57,207 bases of DNA, taken from positions 1-57,207 of the forward strand of contig CANSUS010000020.1 of NCBI GenBank assembly GCA_947650155.1, given 5' to 3'. Each line of letters begins with the position of its first letter. Within the stretch, counting starts at the first letter, position 1. The notes under the pieces were generated by a model. The model made no database searches and was not told the origin of the DNA. It worked only from the letters and a program-made list of their open reading frames with translations. The DNA comes from an uncultured Lachnospiraceae bacterium. Its GTDB lineage: Bacteria > Bacillota > Clostridia > Lachnospirales > Lachnospiraceae. Positions 27,612 through 36,968 of this stretch are shown here, piece by piece. Both the position numbers and the translations under genes were made by a program.

Positions 27612-29036
27612 TTAGTCTTCGTCTTCCATTGCAGATTTGGCAAGGGAGAAGATAAACTCTGAACCGACGCCTTCGGTACTGATGACGTTAATGTGTTCTC
27701 CGTGGGAATGGATGATCTCTCTTGTAATAGAGAGACCGAGTCCGGTTCCCTTTTTATCTTTTCCACGGGAGGAGTCGGATTTATAGAACCGATCCCAAAT
27801 AAGCTTCAAATCATCTTTCGGGATACCAATGCCGCTGTCTTTTACGGAAATAAAAATTTTATTTCCTTTTTCCGTAGTCTCTATCTTAATTACAGAATTG
27901 TGGTGGCTGAACTTGATAGCATTGTCAATCAGATTATATAATACCTGCTGGATCTTTTCCATATCGGCATTGACATGCATGCTTTCACCGGTGAGAATCA
28001 GTTCTATGGCAATGTTTTTCTGCCGGCAGGTGCCCTCACAGGTTGCAGCCGTACTGCGGATTACTTTATTAATATCAAAATCTGTTTTATTTAACAGCAT
28101 CCCCTTTGTATTCAGATTATTTAAAGTCAGAAGGCTGTTTGTGAGCTTGGTCAGTCTGGTAGTTTCATTCAGTACAATATTTAAATATTTATCATAAGAT
28201 TCCGGCGGGATGGTGCCGTCCAGCATGGCTTCCAAATAGCCCCTTATAGAAGTAAGGGGAGAGCGGAAATCATGGGATACATTGGCCACAAATTTTTTTT
28301 GATTATCTTCAAATCGGGCCATCTCGCTTGCCATATAAGAAAGGGAGGCGGCAAGATAGCCCATTTCGTCTTCGCTTTCCACAGAAAATTCATAATGCAT
28401 GTTTCCGGCGGCATACTGCTCGGTTGCTTCTGTGATTTTACGGAGAGGGATATAGACCATCTCTGTAAAGAAAATTAAGATGATAAGCGAGAGCAGAAAT
28501 AAAATACATAATGTAATGTAGGAAATATTTAAAAGTCCATTGGAAGTAGTATAAATATCATTCATGGAAGTATGAATGACAACATATCCTCTGACTTTAA
28601 AAGAGGAGGTGATCGGTGCAAATACACTGAGCATTTCTTCGTCAAAGGAATGAAAAAAATTTCCGATCGTATAGTAGGAGCCGCCGGTTATAGTCGGATC
28701 AAAACCTTCTACTACTACTTCATTTTCCACGTCCAGTTTTTGGGAGGAATCCAGAATCATACGACCGGAAGGATTGATGATCCAGATAGTAGCGGAAAGA
28801 TAAGTGGACAAGGCATCCAACTGAGATTTCACAACATCCAGAGTCGTTACCGTATTATACAGATCAGAAGCATAAGTATTGGCAATCAGGGTAGCTTCTT
28901 TATAAAGTGCATCGGCTTTTTCACGACGAAGCTGTTCTGTAGTCATACTGGAAACAAAAGTAGCGACGACAATGAAACCAAATACACCAAAAATAATGTA
29001 TGCAAGAACAAATTTTAAGTATAGCGTTTTTCTCAT
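27612..29036 (-). CDS. sensor histidine kinase (HAMP, HisKA, HATPase)
   Basis: A membrane kinase of about 474 aa. Two transmembrane helices (residues ~5-28 and ~165-190) flank an extracellular sensor domain of ~135 residues. A HAMP linker (~190-240, YIPLRKITEATEQYAAGN) follows. HisKA has FVANVSHDFRSPLTSIRGY with the phosphoacceptor His. The HATPase has NLIDNAIKFSHH, DSGIGIPKDD and GTGLGLSIT. The frame also allows an ATG four codons earlier (29048), but GGAAAATATC suits the ATG at 29036 slightly better. It is the last gene of the mutS2-regulator-kinase operon. Confidence 0.93.
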   Translation of the reverse strand: MRKTLYLKFVLAYIIFGVFGFIVVATFVSSMTTEQLRREKADALYKEATLIANTYASDLYNTVTTLDVVKSQLDALSTYLSATIWIINPSGRMILDSSQKLDVENEVVVEGFDPTITGGSYYTIGNFFHSFDEEMLSVFAPITSSFKVRGYVVIHTSMNDIYTTSNGLLNISYITLCILFLLSLIILIFFTEMVYIPLRKITEATEQYAAGNMHYEFSVESEDEMGYLAASLSYMASEMARFEDNQKKFVANVSHDFRSPLTSIRGYLEAMLDGTIPPESYDKYLNIVLNETTRLTKLTNSLLTLNNLNTKGMLLNKTDFDINKVIRSTAATCEGTCRQKNIAIELILTGESMHVNADMEKIQQVLYNLIDNAIKFSHHNSVIKIETTEKGNKIFISVKDSGIGIPKDDLKLIWDRFYKSDSSRGKDKKGTGLGLSITREIIHSHGEHINVISTEGVGSEFIFSLAKSAMEDED

Positions 29037-29083
29037 GATATTTTCCATTCTGTGCTGCTGAATTTACAATCTGATCCGGAAAA

Positions 29084-29785
29084 TCAGTTTTTTACTTCAA
29101 ATTTATAGCCGATTCCCCAGATAGTCGAAATTTTCCAGGATGCATGATCTTTGATTTTTTCCCGGAGCCTTTTAATATGGACGTCAACAGTCCGCGTATC
29201 TCCAATATATTCATATCCCCAAATCTGATCCAGCAGCTGTTCCCTTGTAAAAACATGATTAGGAGAGGAAGCGAGAAAATATAGCAACTCTAATTCTTTA
29301 GGCGGCATATCGATGTTTTTACCCATATAGAGGACGGAATAATTTGTCTGATTAATGATCAGGTCAGGATATTCCACGCTTTTTACATCGGAATCAGTGG
29401 AAACGGCGGCAGCCGGTTTATAACGCCTGAGAACAGCCTTCACTCTCGCGACCAGTTCTTTGGAGTCAAAAGGTTTTTCCATATAATCGTCGGCGCCCAA
29501 TTCTAATCCCAGCACTTTATCAAAAATTTCCCCTTTTGCGGAAAGCATGATGATCGGCGTACCGGATTTGGCGCGCACTTCTCTGCAGACCTGATAACCG
29601 TCAATTCCAGGCAGCATCAGATCCAGTAATATTAAATTAGGAGCAAAAGAATCTACCGCGGAAAGCGCGGATTCCCCGTCATTGACAATCATGGTCTCGA
29701 AACATTCTTTTGTTAAATACAGGGAAATGAGTTCTGCAATATTATTATCGTCATCCACAATTAAGATTTTTTGTTTATTTACCAT
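29084..29785 (-). CDS. OmpR/PhoB-type response regulator
   Basis: A 233-aa regulator. The receiver domain (residues ~4-118) has ILIVDDDNN, the phosphoacceptor in LILLDLMLPGIDGY, and KPFDSKELVARV. The winged-helix DNA-binding domain (~135-230) shows LELLYFLASSPNHVFTREQL and DTRTVDVHIKRLREKI. The ATG at 29785 follows ACAGGAGAATAT; longer in-frame starts run into mutS2. It is the cognate partner of the kinase encoded next, 47 bases away. Targets are unknown. Confidence 0.94.
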   Translation of the reverse strand: MVNKQKILIVDDDNNIAELISLYLTKECFETMIVNDGESALSAVDSFAPNLILLDLMLPGIDGYQVCREVRAKSGTPIIMLSAKGEIFDKVLGLELGADDYMEKPFDSKELVARVKAVLRRYKPAAAVSTDSDVKSVEYPDLIINQTNYSVLYMGKNIDMPPKELELLYFLASSPNHVFTREQLLDQIWGYEYIGDTRTVDVHIKRLREKIKDHASWKISTIWGIGYKFEVKN

Positions 29786-29813
29786 ATATTCTCCTGTCTG
29801 CGTGCTGCTACGC

Positions 29814-32207
29814 TTACTTAAAAACTGCGATTGTAACGCCGGAGTCTCCTTCTCCGTATTCGCCAAGCTGGAAAGACTTGACATATTTTACCCGCTTCAA
29901 ATGGTTCTGCACTGCATTCCGCAGCGCTCCCGTCCCTTTTCCGTGTACAATCCGCACACTGGGGAGATGAGCCAGGTAAGCGTCATCCAAATATTTATCC
30001 AATTCGGAAATAGCTTCGTCCACAGTTTTTCCTAAAAGATTAATCTCGGGAGAAATAGAAAATGATTTTGCCATTTTTAATTTGCCTGTACCGGTTCCGG
30101 TTCGCTTGGAGGAAGGTGTGGTAACGGTTTCTTCCTGTATCAGTACCAGATCTTTAATATTCGTTTGGGAGCGCATGATTCCGCATTGCACAAAAAGGTT
30201 TCCTTTGCTGTCAGGCAGTGAACTGACAGTTCCTTTTAAGCCCATAGATAAAATCTTTACACTGTCGCCAAGACGTAACTGACCGGGTTTGATTCCGCCC
30301 TGTTTTGGAGCGGCAGAAGTCTTTAAAGAAAGCTTGTCGTTTTTTTCGGAAATCTTGCCGCGCAGCTTCTGTCTTGCTTTTTCCAGATCCTGCATGGACG
30401 CCCCCGGTCCGGCTTTTTGAAAAGCGCGGATCGTTTCGTCTGCGGTATCTTTTGCCTCCTGCAAAATGGCCCGGGCCTGTTCATTGGCTTCCCGCAAAAT
30501 ACGCTCTTTGGACTGCTCGATTTTATCCTGCTTTTGCTTTAACTGTTCTTTGAGCTGCTCGATTTCTCTTTTGTATACAGCAATTTCATTTCGTTCATTC
30601 TCAATGGTAACGCGGCTTTGCTCCAAGTCCGTCAACAGATCTTCAAAGCTTTCATTTTCATCACTGATTTGTTCTTTTGCAGCATGAATGATTTCGTCAG
30701 GCAGTCCCAGCTTGGAGGAAATAGCAAAGGCATTGCTTTTTCCGGGAATGCCAATTAAAAGCCGGTAAGTGGGGCGAAGCGTTTCTATATCAAATTCACA
30801 GCAGGCATTTTCCACAAATGGAGTGGAAAGCGCGTATACTTTTATTTCACTGTAATGAGTGGTTGCCATAGTACGGATTCCCCTGTTGTGTAAATGGTTT
30901 AAAATGGCAATGGCAAGCGCCGCGCCTTCTGTCGGATCGGTTCCGGCGCCAAGTTCATCAAAAAGACACAAAGATTCTGCGTCTGCATGGGCAAGAATAG
31001 ATACAATACTTGTCATATGGGAAGAAAAAGTACTGAGGCTTTGTTCAATACTCTGTTCATCACCAATATCGGCATAAACTTCTGTAAATACAGAAAGCTC
31101 GGAACGGTCCAGCGCCGGAATATGAAGTCCTGCCTGCCCCATCAGGGTAAAAAGACCGACAGTTTTTAAAGAAACGGTCTTTCCGCCTGTATTAGGACCG
31201 GTAATGATCAATAGGTCAAAATCTTTTCCGAGATGAATATCAATTGGCACCACTTTCTTTTTATCAAGTAAAGGATGACGTCCTTTGCGGATATGAATAT
31301 AGTGTTCTGTATTAAAAAGTGGCTGCGTTGCATTCATGTCCATAGCCAGGGAAGCTTTCGCAAATACAAAATCCAGATGTGTCATCAGTTTTTGATTCTG
31401 CATCAGGCTTTCTGTATGTTCGGACGCCTGTACGCTTAAATTGGCAAGAATAATTTCAATTTCTTCTTTTTCCTCTATCTCAAGTTCCTTTAATTTGTTA
31501 TTTAAGTTTACGACGGCTGCAGGCTCAATAAAAAGAGTAGAACCGGTAGAAGACTGGTCGTGGACCATGCCGGATACCTGCCCTTTGTGCTCCGCTTTGA
31601 CCGGGATGCAATACCGGTTATTACGCATAGTAATGACGGCATCCTGAAGATAAGTCCGGTATGAGCCGTTTACCATACTGTTTAACTGACTGTGGATCTT
31701 ATCATTGGTCGATGCCATACTGCGTCGAATATGTTTTAAATTCGAGGAAGCATCATCACTGATTTCATCCTCAGAAAGAATGCATCTTCTGATTTCGGAA
31801 GAAAGGGGGGTTAAAGGTTCCAGACCGTTAAAATATTCGTCAAGAGAATCTCCGGGTGAATCTTCTTTATCATTTCTTCCGTAAGCTTTTATTCTTGCGG
31901 TATTTTCTAATAGGGAGGCAATTTTAAGAAGTTCGGTTATGGAAAGGGAACTTCCGATTTCCAAAGACCTTAAAGCAAAGCCCAGATCTTTATTACCGCC
32001 AAAAGAGGTGCTTCCTTTTTTAAAGATCCGGGAAAGTGCATCCTTTGTTTCTTCCTGCGCCTGATTAATCTGATCCAGATCATTGGAAGGCGTCAGCGCC
32101 CGGCAGACGTTCCGCCCCGGATCGGAAGTAGCCCGATTTGTAAGCAAGTCGATTATTTTGTTATATTCTAAAACGCGTAATACTTTTTCGTTCACGATAG
32201 TCTCCAT
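29814..32207 (-). CDS. mutS2: endonuclease MutS2
   Basis: A 797-aa protein of the MutS2 family, which lacks the mismatch-recognition domain of MutS and acts in suppression of recombination or in ribosome-collision rescue. The core ATPase has Walker A ITGPNTGGKT (~335) and LFDELGAGTDPTEGAAL. A long coiled coil (~510-610) follows. The C-terminal Smr nuclease domain (~720-797) has INLLGKTVDEAISELDKYLD and VRIVHGKGTGALR. Length is typical. It is the first gene of a minus-strand operon with the two-component pair. Confidence 0.96.
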   Translation of the reverse strand: METIVNEKVLRVLEYNKIIDLLTNRATSDPGRNVCRALTPSNDLDQINQAQEETKDALSRIFKKGSTSFGGNKDLGFALRSLEIGSSLSITELLKIASLLENTARIKAYGRNDKEDSPGDSLDEYFNGLEPLTPLSSEIRRCILSEDEISDDASSNLKHIRRSMASTNDKIHSQLNSMVNGSYRTYLQDAVITMRNNRYCIPVKAEHKGQVSGMVHDQSSTGSTLFIEPAAVVNLNNKLKELEIEEKEEIEIILANLSVQASEHTESLMQNQKLMTHLDFVFAKASLAMDMNATQPLFNTEHYIHIRKGRHPLLDKKKVVPIDIHLGKDFDLLIITGPNTGGKTVSLKTVGLFTLMGQAGLHIPALDRSELSVFTEVYADIGDEQSIEQSLSTFSSHMTSIVSILAHADAESLCLFDELGAGTDPTEGAALAIAILNHLHNRGIRTMATTHYSEIKVYALSTPFVENACCEFDIETLRPTYRLLIGIPGKSNAFAISSKLGLPDEIIHAAKEQISDENESFEDLLTDLEQSRVTIENERNEIAVYKREIEQLKEQLKQKQDKIEQSKERILREANEQARAILQEAKDTADETIRAFQKAGPGASMQDLEKARQKLRGKISEKNDKLSLKTSAAPKQGGIKPGQLRLGDSVKILSMGLKGTVSSLPDSKGNLFVQCGIMRSQTNIKDLVLIQEETVTTPSSKRTGTGTGKLKMAKSFSISPEINLLGKTVDEAISELDKYLDDAYLAHLPSVRIVHGKGTGALRNAVQNHLKRVKYVKSFQLGEYGEGDSGVTIAVFK

Positions 32208-32325
32208 TCTTATATGTTGAAATATAATGCTAAAAATATACTTATTGATGATTTTAACATAATTTTCAGGGAAATTCTATCTTTTTAAACAAGTGATAAA
32301 TTTAGCGGCGGTGTAAGGATGTTTC

Positions 32326-32354
32326 TTTACTTTAGAGTATAAAACGGCTATACT
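32326..32354 (+). promoter_or_regulatory. candidate sigma-A promoter of the HtrA-like gene
   Basis: TTTACT (32326-32331), 17 bases, TATACT (32349-32354), 77 bases before the start. The rest of the 224-base divergent gap toward mutS2 is AT-rich, and I could not single out a convincing mutS2 promoter. Confidence 0.45.
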
Positions 32355-32431
32355 AAGATAGGTATATAGAATGAGTTTTTCAGGCGGATTCTGTGTCGTC
32401 GGCCTGACAGGAATGGGGGAAAACAGATCTC

Positions 32432-33745
32432 ATGAATAATCCGGAAAAGAATCAAGATTCAGATTTTATGAGTGAAAGAATAAAAGAACGTCCTGTAAAT
32501 AAGAAAAAGCTACTGCGAAGGACAATAATTACAGCTTCTATGGCGGTTATTTTCGGACTGATAGCCTGCTTTACTTTTCTGGTTTTGGAACCTGTTTTTA
32601 CGAATTGGCTTTACCCCGAAGAGGAACCGAAAATCATCGAGTTGCCGGATATTACGGATGAAATGCTGCCGGAGGACATGCTGACCGAGGAAGATGCGCA
32701 GCCGGAAACGGAAAGTGCAGTGAAACTGGAGGAGGAGCAGATTGAACAGATCCTTTCCGGTGTAGAGCTTGATTTAGAGGATTATACGGGAATATACGAT
32801 TCTCTTGCAAGTCTTGCAAGGGAAGCGGAAAGATCACTGGCGACCGTTACCAGCGTGACTTCCGACGTGGACTGGTTCAATAATACTTATGAAAACAAAG
32901 GCGTAACTTCAGGGCTGATTATTACAGATAATGGGAGAGAACTTCTGATATTGGCAGACAAGGCTGTCATTGAAAACGGAGAAACCATACAGGTGACTTT
33001 TATAGACGGGACACAGGCGGAGGCCGTGTTAAAACAGAGCGATGCTAATACCGGTCTTGCAATTGTAGCTGTGTCATTAGCTGATATAGAAGACGCCACG
33101 AAGGAAAGGATAGCTTATGCAAATCTGGGAAACTCCGTGTCAAAGACATTAGTTGGTTCCCCTGTTATTGCAGTTGGCAATCCGATGGGGACGAGCGGTT
33201 CGGTAAGTTATGGAGTGATTACTTCCGTGGGGACTCCCATTTATACGAAGGATGCAAATTACGCCCTGCTTACAACAGATATGTATGGAAGTCAAAAAGC
33301 GAGCGGTATTCTGATCAATTTAAAGGGACAGGTTATCGGCGTCTTAAACAATAATTACAATAGTACGGATACAAAGAATCTGGTTTCTGCGATTGGAATA
33401 ACAGAATTGAAAAAGATTATTGAAAAGTTATCAAACGGGCAGGAGATTTCTTATCTGGGAATTAATGGAACGGATGTGCCGGAGGAAGCAAAAGAACAGC
33501 TGGGAGTGCCGCAGGGCGCTTATGTGACAAGCATTATTCTGGATTCGCCGGCAATGGATTACGGCATCCAGAGCGGCGATGTAATTACGGATATCAATGG
33601 AGTGGAGATTAAGGGATTTACCGATTTCACAAATGCGATGATGAATCTGGAACCTGGAACTACTGTGAAAATTACTGTCCAGAGACAGAGTGCAGGGGAG
33701 TATCAGCCGATGGAATTAGAAGTAGAAATTGGGAGGCTGAATTAA
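32432..33745 (+). CDS. HtrA-like membrane protein with PDZ domain, catalytic triad lost
   Basis: A 437-aa protein with the architecture of a DegP/HtrA (S1C) protease: cytoplasmic N-terminus, one transmembrane helix (~31-53), an acidic linker, a trypsin-like fold (~125-330) and one PDZ domain (~337-430). None of the three catalytic residues is present where expected. The histidine position in LLILADKAVI is Lys177, the aspartate position in DANTGLAIVAV is Gly208, and the GNSGGPL serine motif is replaced by GSQKASGIL with Ala290. Fold motifs such as VIAVGNPMGTSGSVSYG and INLKGQVIGV are kept. It is therefore probably a scaffold or sensor and not a protease. It is followed 17 bases later by a GNAT gene. 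Confidence 0.85.
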   Translation: MNNPEKNQDSDFMSERIKERPVNKKKLLRRTIITASMAVIFGLIACFTFLVLEPVFTNWLYPEEEPKIIELPDITDEMLPEDMLTEEDAQPETESAVKLEEEQIEQILSGVELDLEDYTGIYDSLASLAREAERSLATVTSVTSDVDWFNNTYENKGVTSGLIITDNGRELLILADKAVIENGETIQVTFIDGTQAEAVLKQSDANTGLAIVAVSLADIEDATKERIAYANLGNSVSKTLVGSPVIAVGNPMGTSGSVSYGVITSVGTPIYTKDANYALLTTDMYGSQKASGILINLKGQVIGVLNNNYNSTDTKNLVSAIGITELKKIIEKLSNGQEISYLGINGTDVPEEAKEQLGVPQGAYVTSIILDSPAMDYGIQSGDVITDINGVEIKGFTDFTNAMMNLEPGTTVKITVQRQSAGEYQPMELEVEIGRLN

Positions 33746-33762
33746 CAAAACGGAGGCTTGCG

Positions 33763-34290
33763 ATGGTTTATTATTCAGACGGAAAAATAGTGATAAGAAA
33801 TATGGAAGAGTCGGATGCATTTATCATAACAGAGGAAGAAATAAAGCAGGGGTGGGATGCAGCAGTCGACAAATATCAGTTACGGTTAAAGGACCAGTCA
33901 GAAGGACGTGCAATTGCCCTGGCTGCCGAATATTGTGGAAATGTTGCAGGATATATCAATGTGTATCCCGATTCTAAATGGGGAGCATTTGCGGGAAAGG
34001 GCTATCCTGAAATTGTAGATTTCGGGGTGTTGGAAAAATACCGAAGACTTGGTATAGGCGGAAAGCTTATGGATACGGCCGAGGGTATAGCAGCGGAATA
34101 CAGTAATACGGTATATTTGGGGGTCGGTCTGCACAGCGGATACGGGAGCGCGCAGAGAATGTATGTAAAACGCGGATATATTCCGGACGGTACAGGAGTC
34201 TGGTATAGAGAGAAAGTCTGCGAACCTTATACAGACTGCTGTAATGACGATGATCTGGTGCTGTATTTTTCAAAGCAGTTAAAAGAATAA
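33763..34290 (+). CDS. GNAT family N-acetyltransferase
   Basis: A 175-aa enzyme of the Gcn5-related acetyltransferase fold. Motif A is visible as VDFGVLEKYRRLGIGGKLMDTAE, with the acetyl-CoA pyrophosphate-binding R-x-x-G-x-G/A pattern. Motif B follows in LGVGLHSGYGSAQRMYVKRGY. The start follows CGGAGG. It lies 17 bases after the HtrA-like gene and may share its transcript. The substrate is unknown. Confidence 0.9.
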   Translation: MVYYSDGKIVIRNMEESDAFIITEEEIKQGWDAAVDKYQLRLKDQSEGRAIALAAEYCGNVAGYINVYPDSKWGAFAGKGYPEIVDFGVLEKYRRLGIGGKLMDTAEGIAAEYSNTVYLGVGLHSGYGSAQRMYVKRGYIPDGTGVWYREKVCEPYTDCCNDDDLVLYFSKQLKE

Positions 34291-34314
34291 ACATAACATG
34301 ATGAGGAAGGAGAT

Positions 34315-34340
34315 ATAGCAGTCAGAAAACAGGCTGCTAT
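34315..34340 (+). promoter_or_regulatory. leader hairpin between a Shine-Dalgarno-like site and the YhaM-like gene
   Basis: ATAGCAG (34315-34321) pairs with CTGCTAT (34334-34340). An AAGGAG lies immediately upstream (34307-34312), far from the ATG at 34351. The hairpin could bring this site nearer to the start. This is a weak candidate. Confidence 0.25.
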
Positions 34341-34350
34341 CAAGGATGTA

Positions 34351-35301
34351 ATGAAGTATATTAAAGATTATAAAGAGGGCGACAGAGTATTTGATATTTA
34401 TCTTTGTAAGCACAAACAATCGGCGGTAACGAAGAACGGGAAACCTTATGAGAACGTGATCCTTCAGGACAGAACCGGGACGCTGGACGCAAAGGTATGG
34501 GATCCTAACAGTGCGGGAATCGGGGAGTTCAGTGCATTGGATTACATAGAAGTATACGGGGAGGTCAATAATTTCCAGGGGGCTCTTCAGGTTAATGTGA
34601 AACGAATCCGGCTTTGCAAAGAAGGGGAGTATGATCCCGCGGATTATCTGCCTGTAAGCAAAAAAGATATAGAAGGCATGTACGGCGATCTGCTGGCATT
34701 TATCGACAGTATAGAGAACAAGTATTTAAAAATGTTGTTGGAAGATTTGTTCAAAAAGGACGAAACCTTTATCAGGGAGTTTAAAAAATCCTCTGCGGCA
34801 AAAACAGTGCATCACGGCTTTGTGGGAGGTTTGTTAGAACACACGTTGAGCGTGGTAAAGCTTTGCGATTTTTACTGTACGTCTTATCCATTGTTAAACC
34901 GGGATCTGCTGCTTTCCGCAGCGATTTGTCATGATATTGGAAAGACAAAGGAAATTTCTCCTTTTCCTGAAAATGATTATACGGATGAGGGGCAGTTTTT
35001 GGGGCATATCATCATTGGCTGTGAGATGGTGGGGGAAAGAATCAGGAATATTGATGGATTTCCCAAGGTTCTCGCAAATGAACTAAAGCATTGTATTTTG
35101 TCCCATCATGGAGAATTGGAATTTGGTTCGCCAAAAAAACCTGCAATTATGGAAGCGGTCGCTCTGACTTTTGCGGACAATACGGACGCCAAAATGCAGA
35201 CTTTTACGGAAGTGTTAAATGGCGCCTCCCAGACAGGCTGGCTTGGATATAACAGGCTTTTTGAATCGAATTTGATTGCGACGCGGGTGGATAACATATA
35301 A
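34351..35301 (+). CDS. YhaM-like 3'-5' exoribonuclease (OB-fold plus HD domain)
   Basis: A 316-aa protein with an N-terminal OB nucleic-acid-binding domain (residues ~10-95, RVFDIYLCKHKQSAVTKNGKPY and ILQDRTGTLDAKVWDP) and a metal-dependent HD domain (~160-290, with HHGFVGGLLEHTLSVVKL and AAICHDIGKTKE). This is the arrangement of Bacillus YhaM, a 3'-5' exonuclease in RNA turnover. The C-terminus FADNTDAKMQTF is also family-typical. It lies 50 bases upstream of the rlmD-like gene. Confidence 0.9.
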   Translation: MKYIKDYKEGDRVFDIYLCKHKQSAVTKNGKPYENVILQDRTGTLDAKVWDPNSAGIGEFSALDYIEVYGEVNNFQGALQVNVKRIRLCKEGEYDPADYLPVSKKDIEGMYGDLLAFIDSIENKYLKMLLEDLFKKDETFIREFKKSSAAKTVHHGFVGGLLEHTLSVVKLCDFYCTSYPLLNRDLLLSAAICHDIGKTKEISPFPENDYTDEGQFLGHIIIGCEMVGERIRNIDGFPKVLANELKHCILSHHGELEFGSPKKPAIMEAVALTFADNTDAKMQTFTEVLNGASQTGWLGYNRLFESNLIATRVDNI

Positions 35302-35350
35302 ACATTGTAATGGAAAGATTGATTGGACAAGGACAGCAGGAAGGACATGG

Positions 35351-36802
35351 GTGTCTTGGATGGAATTTAAGAAAAATGAAATACTGACAGTAACCATTGA
35401 GGATATCGGAAATGATGGAGAAGGGATAGGAAAGATCGACGGATTTACCCTGTTTGTGAAAGATGCAGTGATCGGGGATGTGGTTTCGGTTAAGATTATG
35501 AAAGCAAAAAAACAGTATGCTTACGCAAAATTAGAGAAGGTGCTTACGCCTTCTCCTTTTCGTGTAGAACCGAAATGCGCTTTTCACAGGCAATGCGGCG
35601 GCTGTCAGATCCAGACAATGAGTTATGAGCGGCAGCTTCAGTTCAAAGAGAATAAAATAAAAAGAAATCTTCTGCATATCGGGAAGTTTGACCAAGCGGT
35701 AATCGAGCGTATTATGGAACCGATTGTTGGGATGGAAGAAGCCTTTCATTATAGAAATAAGGCGCAATATCCGGTGGGAACCGATAGAGAGGGAAAACCG
35801 ATAGTCGGTTTTTACGCGGGAAGGACACATACTATTATTGAAAACAATGAGTGTTTTTTGGGAGCGCCTGAAAATAAAAGGATTCTGGAAACGATACTTG
35901 AATATATGAAACAGCAAAGGGTCAGCGCCTATCAGGAAGAAACCGGAGAGGGGCTTATCAGGCATATTCTGATTCGGACGGGTTTCTCAAGTAAACAGAT
36001 CATGGTATGTATAGTCATAAACGGACAAAAAATGAGGAACGGAAATTTTCTTCCACAGGAAGGTATGCTTATTGATGCTTTGAAAAGAATAGAAAATATG
36101 ACCAGTATTTCTGTCTGCATCAACAGGGAACGAACCAATGTGATCATGGGAAAAGAAGTGCATACTCTTTGGGGAAAGGATACGATTACAGACAATATCT
36201 GCATACGGGAAGGCGAAGATTTCAGAAGGACCGGAAAAGAAATTCAATATAAGATTTCACCGCTTTCCTTTTATCAGGTGAATCCGGTTCAAACAGAGAA
36301 GTTATATAGTATTGCGCTTGATTATGCAGGTCTGACCGGGGAAGAGACTGTATGGGATCTATACTGCGGAATTGGAACGATTTCCTTGTTTCTGGCACAG
36401 AAGGCGAAGAAGGTGTACGGCGTGGAGGTAGTGCCGCAGGCGATTGCGGATGCGAAAGAGAATGCGGCAAATAACGGGATCAATAATGTGGAATTTTTTG
36501 TCGGAAAAGCGGAAGAGGTGCTGCCTGATCTGTATGAAAGAGAAGGGGTATATGCAGACGTGATTGTGGTAGATCCGCCGCGGAAGGGCTGCGATGCAGT
36601 GTGCCTGGAGACGATGCTACGGATGAAGCCGAAAAGGATCGTTTATGTGAGCTGCGACTCGGCAACGCTGGCACGGGATTTAAAGGTTTTGTGTGATGGT
36701 GGGTATGAACTTGTGAGAGGGAGAGGGGTGGATCAGTTTGGGCAGACGGTGCACGTTGAGGTAATAATAATGATGCAGTATTGTGGAAAAGAGAAGAATT
36801 AG
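35351..36802 (+). CDS. rlmD: 23S rRNA (uracil(1939)-C(5))-methyltransferase, RlmD/TrmA family
   Basis: A SAM-dependent RNA m5U methyltransferase of about 483 aa. The N-terminal TRAM domain has IEDIGNDGEGIGKIDGF. Cysteines for an iron-sulfur cluster are in CAFHRQCGGCQIQ. SAM-binding motifs are DLYCGIGTISLFLA and VVDPPRKGCD, with the catalytic region YVSCDSATLARD. A GTG at 35351 is 6 bases from AGGAAGG; an ATG at 35360 is an alternative start with the site too far. After HVE the C-terminal tail (VIIMMQYCGKEKN) differs from the HVETVVLL usual in the family. This fits insertion of the conjugative element into the 3' end of the gene. Confidence 0.92.
   Translation: MSWMEFKKNEILTVTIEDIGNDGEGIGKIDGFTLFVKDAVIGDVVSVKIMKAKKQYAYAKLEKVLTPSPFRVEPKCAFHRQCGGCQIQTMSYERQLQFKENKIKRNLLHIGKFDQAVIERIMEPIVGMEEAFHYRNKAQYPVGTDREGKPIVGFYAGRTHTIIENNECFLGAPENKRILETILEYMKQQRVSAYQEETGEGLIRHILIRTGFSSKQIMVCIVINGQKMRNGNFLPQEGMLIDALKRIENMTSISVCINRERTNVIMGKEVHTLWGKDTITDNICIREGEDFRRTGKEIQYKISPLSFYQVNPVQTEKLYSIALDYAGLTGEETVWDLYCGIGTISLFLAQKAKKVYGVEVVPQAIADAKENAANNGINNVEFFVGKAEEVLPDLYEREGVYADVIVVDPPRKGCDAVCLETMLRMKPKRIVYVSCDSATLARDLKVLCDGGYELVRGRGVDQFGQTVHVEVIIMMQYCGKEKN
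36751..36765 (+). other. probable att site of the integrated element in the 3' end of rlmD
   Basis: GCACGTTGAGGTAAT sits at the HVE codons near the end of rlmD. The 3' end of the rumA/rlmD gene is an established attachment site for ICEs in Firmicutes, with a core around CACGTGGAG in streptococci. Here 8 of those 9 bases match. The other att copy would lie beyond the window, so this is an inference from homology and from the change of gene content just downstream. Confidence 0.5.
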
Positions 36803-36809
36803 GGGGTCT

Positions 36810-36880
36810 AAACCACAAGATATTGTGGTTTGAGGGCAAAAATTGGAGCGAAAATCGACCAGTTTTTGCCCTATTTTTTT
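36810..36880 (+). terminator. tandem hairpins with terminator after rlmD
   Basis: The first hairpin is AAACCACAA-GATA-TTGTGGTTT (36810-36831), a perfect 9-bp stem. The second is GGGCAAAAA (36834-36842) with TTTTTGCCC (36863-36871), followed by TATTTTTTT. The second has the form of an intrinsic terminator and insulates rlmD from the element's genes. The remaining bases to 36968 contain no other clear feature. Confidence 0.75.
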
Positions 36881-36968
36881 GCCCGTTTTTATAGATGCAG
36901 GGGAGCCAAAATCGGTTTTGGGAATGATTTGGGGATATTTTCAAAATGAGAAGGAGGTGGAAACCAGA

